DNA of 6,537 bases from Archangium sp. (lineage in GTDB: Bacteria; Myxococcota; Myxococcia; Myxococcales; Myxococcaceae), in the NCBI GenBank assembly GCA_016793525.1, contig JAEUJT010000341.1, positions 1-6,537 on the forward strand. The letters run 5' to 3'. Each line of letters starts with the position of its first letter. Within the stretch, counting starts at the first letter, position 1. Shown in pieces: positions 1 to 6,537 of this stretch. Both the position numbers and the translations under genes were made by a program. The notes under the pieces are model-generated. The model did no database searches and was not told the DNA's origin. It saw only the letters and a list, made by a program, of their open reading frames with translations.

Positions 1-230
1 CTCGCTTGCAGCCCCAGCACGCCCTGGCGGTCATCGAGCACCCACACCCCGACGATGGCCAGCGACAGCTGGCTGCGCAGTCGCTCAGCGAACTGCTGCA
101 ACACCTGCTGGAGAGGCACCTCGAGGGCCTGCGCCGCCTGAAGCTCTTCGAGAATGGGCGCCGTGGCTGAATCACCGAGATGCGGTGGGCGCGCCGCGGC
201 TGGCATCATTTCTGCTGACTCAGCGGTCAT
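1..230 (-). CDS. GAF-domain sensor/signalling protein, N-terminal fragment
   Basis: The reverse strand is open from an ATG at 230 to the left edge, giving 76 residues, so only the N-terminus is visible. After a Pro/Ala-rich lead of about 24 residues comes a helix (about 26-55, rich in Leu, Gln and Glu). It is followed by LSLAIVGVWVLDDRQGVLGL, which has the look of the first strand and hairpin of a GAF domain (hydrophobic strand, a W-x-L-D turn, then a second strand). Such domains usually sit in front of histidine kinase, phosphatase or diguanylate cyclase modules, but the output domain lies outside the window. The start at 230 is supported by a GGAG at 238-241, 7 bases upstream. Two further in-frame ATGs (207-209 and 204-206) have no good ribosome site. 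The start codon overlaps that of the divergent membrane-protein gene by two bases. GAF is the best guess; a PAS-like or unrelated regulator is possible. Confidence 0.6.
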   Translation of the reverse strand, partial: MTAESAEMMPAAARPPHLGDSATAPILEELQAAQALEVPLQQVLQQFAERLRSQLSLAIVGVWVLDDRQGVLGLQA

Positions 231-1152
231 GACCACGCTCCGATCGACCTTCCAGCAGTCCAAACGGCTGCTCGGTGAAACCCTACGCCGCTGGCTCGAA
301 GACGACATCAGCACCCACGCCGCCAGCCTCGCCTACTACACGGTGTTTTCCATCGCCCCGACCTTGATCATCGCGGTGGCCGTCGCGGGCGCCATCTTCG
401 GCCCCGAGGCGGCGCGTGGAGAGGTTCGCACCCAGATCGATGGGCTGGTGGGATCGGCGGGCGCCACCGTCATCGAAGACATGATGGTGAACGCGTCGAA
501 GCCCGGCGCCGGAGCGCTCGCCAGCATCATCGGTGGCGTGGTGCTGCTCTTCGGCGCCACCGGCGTCTTCGCCGCGCTGCAGACCGCCCTCAACCACATC
601 TGGGCGGCGCCGAAGCCGAAGCGGAGCGCGGTGAAGTCGTTCCTCCGCACCCGCTTCTTGTCGCTGGCGATGGTGCTGGGCATCGGCTTCCTGCTGCTGG
701 TGTCGCTGGTCGTCAGCGCGCTCATCTCGGCGCTGGGCCACCTGTTCGGGAGCGACGTGACCCAGATCACGCTCCAGGTGGTGAACTTCGTGCTTTCGTT
801 CGCCTTCGTCACGGTGCTGTTCGCGCTGATCTACAAGCTGTTGCCCGACGTGCGCGTGGCCTGGGGTGACGTGTGGCTGGGCGCGGCGGTGACGGCGGCC
901 CTGTTCAACCTGGGCAAGGCGCTGATCAGCCTGTACCTCGGCGGCGGCGCGGTGGCGAGCAGCTACGGCGCGACGGGCTCGCTCGCGGTGCTGCTGATCT
1001 GGATCTACTACTCGGCCATGGTGCTCTTCCTCGGCGCGGAGTTCACCCACGTGTACGCCCGCCAGCTCGGCTCGCTGCGAGACGCACCGGCGGAGAAGAC
1101 ACCCGACGACGGCACGCAGCCGCACCACAACTTCGCCGCCACCCCCGGCTGA
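229..1152 (+). CDS. YihY/virulence factor BrkB family inner-membrane protein
   Basis: This is a 307-residue polytopic membrane protein. Six hydrophobic segments are visible at about residues 34-58, 97-119, 143-170, 182-204, 213-236 and 248-273, the usual number for the family. Family hallmarks are present: ASLAYYTVFSIAP at the first helix, YKLLPDVRVAWGDVWLGA before the fifth, and a last helix beginning SSYGATGSLAVLLIWIYY and followed by GAEFTHVYA. The charged, Pro-rich tail after about residue 280 is typically variable. The family was once named as ribonuclease BN, an assignment later dropped. Its biochemical role is unsettled, with membrane transport or envelope roles proposed. I chose the ATG at 229 because it leaves about 30 residues before the first conserved helix, as is usual. 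An in-frame ATG at 154 would add 25 residues without family character, overlapping the opposite gene. No clear Shine-Dalgarno precedes 229, so the exact start is less certain than the gene. Confidence 0.92.
   Translation: MTTLRSTFQQSKRLLGETLRRWLEDDISTHAASLAYYTVFSIAPTLIIAVAVAGAIFGPEAARGEVRTQIDGLVGSAGATVIEDMMVNASKPGAGALASIIGGVVLLFGATGVFAALQTALNHIWAAPKPKRSAVKSFLRTRFLSLAMVLGIGFLLLVSLVVSALISALGHLFGSDVTQITLQVVNFVLSFAFVTVLFALIYKLLPDVRVAWGDVWLGAAVTAALFNLGKALISLYLGGGAVASSYGATGSLAVLLIWIYYSAMVLFLGAEFTHVYARQLGSLRDAPAEKTPDDGTQPHHNFAATPG
238..241 (-). promoter_or_regulatory. Ribosome binding site for the GAF-type gene
   Basis: GGAG on the reverse strand lies 7 bases before the ATG at 230. It falls inside the first codons of the divergent membrane-protein gene. 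It supports 230 as the start, rather than the two ATGs at 204-209, which lack a purine-rich leader. Confidence 0.5.
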
Positions 1153-1207
1153 GCTCCGTGGCGTGACGGCGAGGCTTCCGACTCGAGCGGGACGATGGCC
1201 GCCAGGG

Positions 1208-1576
1208 TCACCGCTTGACGTCGACCTTCACGTCTTCACGAACGACGTTGCCGTTGGCGTCGCGAATGATGGTGCGCGAAATGGTGCCCTTCTTGTCGTC
1301 TTTCATACCCGGCGCGTCGTGCTCGAAGGTGCGCTCGTTGGTGAGCATCGTGCCGCCGTCTTTGCCCTTCACCTCGCTGGTGGCGGTGGAGGTCGTGGTG
1401 TCGGTGGTGCTGTTCATCAGACCCGGCGGGTCGGTCTTGGTCTTTGTCTCGACCTTCACCGTGCTCTTGTCTTTGCCGGACTTCACCTCGGTCTTGACCT
1501 CGCGGGTCTTCGTCGTCTCCTCGGCGAACACGGCGGTGGTGGTGAGTACGAACAGCGCTGCGATGATGCGTTTCAT
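1208..1576 (-). CDS. Secreted Thr/Lys-rich small protein of unknown function
   Basis: This 122-residue protein has a clear Sec signal peptide: MKR, then a hydrophobic core IIAALFVLTTTAV, then an Ala-x-Ala-like cleavage site near residue 18 (VFA before EE). The mature part has no Cys and is dominated by Thr, Lys, Glu, Asp and Val. Residues 24-48 alternate charged and beta-prone residues (REVKTEVK, STVKVETKTKT), and a Thr/Ser run lies at 57-67. The C-terminus (about 98-122) reads as a beta hairpin with an RDANGNVV turn. This suggests an extended or beta-repeat protein acting in the periplasm or outside the cell. I do not recognise a family. The start is set by a GGAGAGG at 1586-1592, 9 bases upstream. 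The start ATG overlaps the stop of the lipoprotein gene as ATGA, so this is the last gene of a coupled trio. No terminator is evident in the 55 bases that follow. Confidence 0.8.
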   Translation of the reverse strand: MKRIIAALFVLTTTAVFAEETTKTREVKTEVKSGKDKSTVKVETKTKTDPPGLMNSTTDTTTSTATSEVKGKDGGTMLTNERTFEHDAPGMKDDKKGTISRTIIRDANGNVVREDVKVDVKR

Positions 1577-1956
1577 GGGGTGGTTCCTCTCCGTTGGGGT
1601 TGTGCTGCTTCAGCGACATCAGTGGGTTTGAGGCCGAGGCGACGCAGCGTCTCGGTGTCGGGGTAGCCAGTCGCGGCGAGCTGCTCCCGCTCTTGAAAGG
1701 TGGTGACCGAGGCGGCGATGGCCTCGCGCGACAGCGTGTGGCCGGCCGGCCACAGGCCCTTGCCCTCGAGCGCCGACGCCAGCCGCTGCAGCCCGGCGGG
1801 CGAGATGGTCTGGCTCGGAGACACAGCGACAGCGGGCCGCCCCGACTCAGGCTTTGGGGTCATGGACCTTGCCGACGGCATCTTCGCGGGAGGCGCGGCG
1901 ACGGTGGCGCGGCAGGCAACGAGCAGCACGGCCGAGGCGAACACCAGCGCCCTCAC
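1573..1956 (-). CDS. Putative lipoprotein with a peptidoglycan-binding-like domain
   Basis: This is a 127-residue protein starting at GTG 1956. The N-terminus is a short signal sequence (RALVFASAVLLVAC) with a lipobox-like LVAC, making Cys15 the predicted lipidated residue. The residue after it is Arg, not Asp, so by the E. coli Lol rule it would go to the outer membrane. A Pro/Ser/Ala-rich linker spans about 20-52. Residues 55-109 resemble a PG_binding_1 (PF01471-type) three-helix domain: LQRL, then KGLW, then TTFQEREQL, then ATGYPDTETLRRLG. The F87-Q88 pair and the G-x-x-D-x-x-T-L ending match the family pattern. The likely role is anchoring or sensing cell wall from a membrane; no catalytic domain is present. 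The start overlaps the stop of the DUF748-type gene (GTGA) and the stop overlaps the next start (ATGA). A longer reading frame continues upstream of GTG 1956 but lies in a shadow frame of the preceding gene. The domain call is by eye and moderately sure. Confidence 0.75.
   Translation of the reverse strand: MRALVFASAVLLVACRATVAAPPAKMPSARSMTPKPESGRPAVAVSPSQTISPAGLQRLASALEGKGLWPAGHTLSREAIAASVTTFQEREQLAATGYPDTETLRRLGLKPTDVAEAAQPQRRGTTP
1586..1592 (-). promoter_or_regulatory. Strong ribosome binding site inside the preceding gene
   Basis: GGAGAGG on the reverse strand lies 9 bases before the ATG at 1576, within the last codons of the lipoprotein gene. It is among the best Shine-Dalgarno matches in the window, so the secreted protein may be translated at a higher rate than the two genes before it. 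Confidence 0.6.
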
Positions 1957-3116
1957 TTGGCCGCCCGTGCTTCTGGAGAGCTGCTGAGCGTCTCGACCAG
2001 CCCGAGCACGAAGGCGTTGCGAAAGGTCGCGGCGATCGCTTCCCAGACGTTGACCGACGGCTCCGTCAGTTTGCCCGAGAAGGGCACGACGGTGGCCACC
2101 GCGTTGCGCTCGGGCACCCGGTCTGACGTGAGGCCCACCGCGCCGTCGAGCAGCACGGCCTTCAGCGCGTCGAGCGCCTGCGGGGTGGCGGCCTCGAAGT
2201 TGGCGTTTTTGATCATCGGCTGCACCGCGCCGGTGATGACGTTTTCCTTCACGCCGACGCGCACCTCGAGATCGACCGTGCCGGTGGCCTTCAGACCGGC
2301 GACGTGCAGCAGGTCGTGCAGGTCGGCGAGCTCTTGCCCCTTCACCGCCGCCTGACCGGCGAACGTCAGCCCGCCTGGCGCGAGGAGGTCGGCGGTGAGA
2401 AACGCGGTCACCGTGCCCGACTTGGCGAGCCGGCCCTTGAAGACGACTCGAGCCGGAATGGGGCTGAGCCCGTCGCGCGTGGCGAGGCCGTCGAAGGAGG
2501 CCTCGATGTCGTGCAGCCAGAGCTCGGGCGCCTTGCCGCCGGGGTCTGAAGGGTCGTCGCTCCGCTCCTTGGCGAACACGACGAGGAGCTCTGAGTTTCG
2601 CAGCTGCACTGAGTCGAGCAGCAGCGGCACGGGAATCTCTTTGAGCTTCTGATCGGTGTCGGTGGCGAGCGCCTTGGCCACCGTCTTCGCCTGGCGCAGC
2701 AGCACCAGCTGAGCTGGCGTGGGAATCGACGGGGCGAAGATCACCACCTTGGCCTTGTCGACCGAAGCCCACGGCCGCACCTGCCGTTGAAGCAACGCCT
2801 TGACGTGCAGCCCAAGCCGCGCGTCTTCAACGTCGAGCAACGGCAAGGAGCGGTCGGAGGGAACCATGTGCAACTTGGTGAGGTGCGCGTTGAGCGGGAA
2901 AAACCCGACCGACGCGATGTCGTAGGTGCTGCGGTACCCCGGCACCGAGTCCATGCCGCGGCGCACAGCCCAGTGAGCGACCGGTTGCGCAGCGATCAGC
3001 GCCGCCACGACCACCAGGCCCACGACGGCGAGCACCCACAGCGCGCGCCGAAGGCCCTTGCGGGGCTTCGTGTGGTGCGAGCGGAGCTCGATGTCGGAGA
3101 CAGGCCTGGCGATCAT
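1953..3116 (-). CDS. AsmA-like DUF748 family membrane-anchored protein
   Basis: This 387-residue protein has a basic, cytoplasmic N-terminus (residues 1-24, HTKPRKGLRR), one membrane segment (about 25-46, LWVLAVVGLVVVAALIAA) and a large periplasmic part. From about 160 onward it follows the DUF748/AsmA-like pattern: IPVPLLLDSVQLRNSEL, a strand with LHDIEASFDGLATR, then DLHDLLHVAGLKATGTVDLE and GVKENVITGAVQPMIKN. The end has the typical closing segment VVPFSGKLTEPSVNVWEAI followed by FRNAFVLGL. AsmA-like proteins form beta-rich grooves spanning the periplasm and are linked to lipid transport or outer-membrane homeostasis. At 387 residues this is a short, single-module member. The start is uncertain: ATG 3116 gives the product described, TTG 3125 would add three residues, and neither has a good ribosome site. 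It lies 16 bases after the Trp-rich gene and overlaps the lipoprotein gene by four bases, so co-transcription is likely. Confidence 0.82.
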   Translation of the reverse strand: MIARPVSDIELRSHHTKPRKGLRRALWVLAVVGLVVVAALIAAQPVAHWAVRRGMDSVPGYRSTYDIASVGFFPLNAHLTKLHMVPSDRSLPLLDVEDARLGLHVKALLQRQVRPWASVDKAKVVIFAPSIPTPAQLVLLRQAKTVAKALATDTDQKLKEIPVPLLLDSVQLRNSELLVVFAKERSDDPSDPGGKAPELWLHDIEASFDGLATRDGLSPIPARVVFKGRLAKSGTVTAFLTADLLAPGGLTFAGQAAVKGQELADLHDLLHVAGLKATGTVDLEVRVGVKENVITGAVQPMIKNANFEAATPQALDALKAVLLDGAVGLTSDRVPERNAVATVVPFSGKLTEPSVNVWEAIAATFRNAFVLGLVETLSSSPEARAAK

Positions 3117-3132
3117 GACATTCAATGCGCGC

Positions 3133-3555
3133 TTACTGGTGATCCCAGCCGCGCTTGACGAAGGGCTTCACCTCTTTGAAAGGCTTGCCCGTCTGCTTCT
3201 CGTCCCATTCCTTCTCGAGCTTCGACTCGACGGTGTCGTCCCAGGTCTTGAACGTGGTGCGGTACTGCTCGTGCGCACCGAAGCCGTACTGAAGCGCCGG
3301 CTCGACGTCGTCCCAGCTCGGCTTCTTCTCCGCGCCTGCGTTGGGTTGTCCCGCGGGAGGAATGACCTCGGAGCCGGTCGCCTGCTTCACGGTGTTGCCG
3401 ACCTGCTGGTTGAGCTCGCGGCCGCTGCTGACGCCGACGTCGGCCTTGGTCTGCTCCCAGTCGCGCTTGAGCGCGTCTTTCACGCGCTCCCACGCCTGGC
3501 CGTGCTGCTCGTTCTTCCAATACCCCGGGTGCCACGTCTGTTGATTCGATTGCAT
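3133..3555 (-). CDS. Trp-rich two-module soluble protein, function unknown
   Basis: This 140-residue protein has no signal peptide or membrane segment. Eight Trp residues are spread regularly (8, 13, 22, 33, 81, 105, 117, 137). The N-terminal module (about 20-60) reads AWERVKDALKRDWEQTKADV, then GRELNQQVGNTVKQATG, and looks helical. A Pro/Gly/Asn-rich linker (64-80) follows. The C-terminal module (81-140) has WDDVEPALQYGFGAHEQY, then TWDDTVESKLEKEWDEK, then FVKRGW. This W-D-x-V-E-P ... Y-G ... W ... R-G-W arrangement is one I associate with small uncharacterised proteins of environmental bacteria, sometimes near stress genes. That association is from memory, not a search. The start at ATG 3555 is supported by AGGAG at 3563-3567, 7 bases upstream. 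The gene follows the 82-residue membrane protein by 69 bases and precedes the DUF748-type gene by 16, so it probably belongs to the same transcription unit. Confidence 0.85.
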   Translation of the reverse strand: MQSNQQTWHPGYWKNEQHGQAWERVKDALKRDWEQTKADVGVSSGRELNQQVGNTVKQATGSEVIPPAGQPNAGAEKKPSWDDVEPALQYGFGAHEQYRTTFKTWDDTVESKLEKEWDEKQTGKPFKEVKPFVKRGWDHQ

Positions 3556-3562
3556 GAGTGTT

Positions 3563-3567
3563 CTCCT
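3563..3567 (-). promoter_or_regulatory. Ribosome binding site of the Trp-rich gene
   Basis: AGGAG on the reverse strand lies 7 bases before ATG 3555. It is a near-consensus site with ideal spacing, and it supports this gene being real and translated on its own. Confidence 0.65.
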
Positions 3568-3624
3568 GCCCTCTGGGCGTTTGTGTGTATTGACTTACAA
3601 CTGCAACTCAATTGCCAAAACCCT

Positions 3625-3873
3625 TCACGGGGTCGTCGGGCGCGGCATGGGCATCGAGGGGCCGCCCTCGCCTTCCATGCGCGCGATCGCCTCTCGGTCT
3701 TGCTTCGACAGCCGAGGGGTGAGCGCGGCGCGCATCTGGGCCATCTTTGCGCGGCGGTAGCTCGACACGGCCTTCATCACGGCCATCGCTGCTCCGACGC
3801 CAACGGCCGCGACGCCCATCAACGTCGACGCCACGCCAGGGACCTTCGTCTTGTTCTTTTTGGTGTTGAGCAT
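3625..3873 (-). CDS. Small single-helix membrane protein, unknown function
   Basis: This is an 82-residue protein with a Lys/Asn-rich N-terminus (residues 2-10). It has one Gly/Ala/Val-rich hydrophobic segment (about 12-36, containing VAAVGVGAAMAV), a basic stretch SYRRAKM after it, a charged helix (about 53-67, RLSKQDREAIARME) and a Met/Pro tail. Basic residues flank the helix on both sides, so topology is not obvious. I do not recognise a family. Two in-frame ATGs compete. The outer one (3877-3879) sits one base from the GGAGG at 3881-3885, which is too close. The inner one (3871-3873) is 7 bases away, so it is taken as the start. This is the first gene of the minus-strand cluster and faces ppc across a divergent intergenic region that must hold its promoter. 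Its conserved-looking RBS and G/C-ending codons support it as a real gene, despite its length. Confidence 0.75.
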   Translation of the reverse strand: MLNTKKNKTKVPGVASTLMGVAAVGVGAAMAVMKAVSSYRRAKMAQMRAALTPRLSKQDREAIARMEGEGGPSMPMPRPTTP

Positions 3874-3880
3874 GTGCATT

Positions 3881-3885
3881 CCTCC
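3881..3885 (-). promoter_or_regulatory. Ribosome binding site that decides the start of the 82-aa gene
   Basis: GGAGG on the reverse strand is 7 bases from ATG 3873 but only 1 base from ATG 3879. The spacing favours the inner ATG, shortening the protein by two residues (Met-His). Confidence 0.65.
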
Positions 3886-3947
3886 AAGTGTGTTGGCTCA
3901 CTCAGCAACGACCGCACCAACGCTTTCCAACACCTCAAGTCGTTGAT

Positions 3948-3989
3948 TTGACGACGTGTCTCAGCGCCGCCATTTCGCCCCACTGGGGC
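3948..3989 (+). promoter_or_regulatory. Candidate promoter/operator region of ppc
   Basis: The interval 3886-4053 separates the divergent 82-aa gene and ppc and should carry both promoters. A TTGACG at 3948-3953 matches five of six bases of a sigma-70 -35 box. The hexamer 17 bases later (CATTTC, 3971-3976) is a poor -10, so the promoter call is weak. Immediately after it lies a perfect dyad, GCCCCA-C-TGGGGC (3977-3989). It would overlap the transcription start if this promoter is real, a typical operator position. A second, looser dyad (GTCGT at 3939-3943 with ACGAC at 3951-3955) overlaps the -35-like box. Both could be chance in GC-rich DNA. Confidence 0.25.
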
Positions 3990-4053
3990 CTGATGGTGGA
4001 CCGAGCGCTCGAGCGTGGCGGTCTTGGCATGTGCGGTGCTGCATGATGTCGCC

Positions 4054-6537
<2,484 letters not shown>

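Noticed and set aside
283..1128. Reverse-strand open frames opposite the YihY-family gene
   Set aside because: The products are Arg/His/Glu-rich with no domain character, and the plus-strand frame encodes a clear six-helix family member.
1153..1207. Possible bidirectional terminator between the convergent genes
   Set aside because: The best inverted repeat is a 4-base CGAG/CTCG pair with an 8-base loop and no following T run, too weak to call.
1957..2772. Upstream extension of the lipoprotein reading frame
   Set aside because: It overlaps the DUF748-type gene in another frame and gives an Arg/Ala-rich sequence. The signal peptide and the GTGA overlap place the real start at 1956.
3584..3611. 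Promoter-like pair on the minus strand (TTGAGT, 16 bases, TACACA) before the Trp-rich gene
   Set aside because: The -35 matches four of six bases and the -10 only three of six. This is not enough, although the region is locally AT-rich and could hold a promoter.
3058..3951. A 297-codon plus-strand open frame opposite two or three small genes
   Set aside because: The three minus-strand genes it covers have good ribosome sites and sensible protein features. The plus-strand product is Leu/Arg/His-rich with no recognisable motif, and no ribosome site was seen.

Overview
The window is about 6.5 kb of GC-rich, densely coded bacterial DNA. Third codon positions are almost all G or C. Gene content and style (a cluster of small envelope-type proteins, an AsmA/DUF748-like protein, a GAF sensor and a bacterial-type PEP carboxylase) fit a member of the Myxococcota or a related high-GC Gram-negative. 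That placement is inference; no rRNA or other marker is present. There are no tRNA or rRNA genes, CRISPR arrays, insertion sequences or phage genes. Most of the window looks like ordinary chromosome.

Layout. (1) 1-230, minus: the N-terminal part of a gene that runs off the left edge, probably a GAF-domain sensor or signalling protein. (2) 229-1152, plus: a six-helix YihY/BrkB-family inner-membrane protein. Its start codon overlaps the start codon of gene 1 on the other strand, so the two divergent genes have no intergenic space. (3) 1208-3873, minus: five tightly packed genes. In transcription order these are a small single-helix membrane protein (82 aa), a Trp-rich soluble protein (140 aa), an AsmA-like DUF748 membrane-anchored protein (387 aa), a short lipoprotein with a peptidoglycan-binding-like domain (127 aa), and a secreted Thr/Lys-rich protein (122 aa). 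The last three are joined by 4-base stop/start overlaps (GTGA and ATGA), which suggests translational coupling. (4) About 180 bases of divergent intergenic DNA with a small perfect dyad. (5) 4054-6537, plus: phosphoenolpyruvate carboxylase (ppc), running off the right edge about ten residues before its expected C-terminus.

How the genes may work together. Four of the five cluster products carry membrane or export signals, so the minus-strand cluster looks like an envelope-maintenance or stress module: an AsmA-like bridge protein, a peptidoglycan-contacting lipoprotein, a secreted repeat-like protein, and two small accessory proteins. This is a hypothesis from context. ppc is a central anaplerotic enzyme and probably only a neighbour, read divergently from the cluster. 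The YihY protein converges on the cluster across a 55-base gap (1153-1207) in which no convincing terminator was seen. The only observations that might be new are the coupled envelope triplet and the start-on-start divergent arrangement at 228-231; everything else is conventional.
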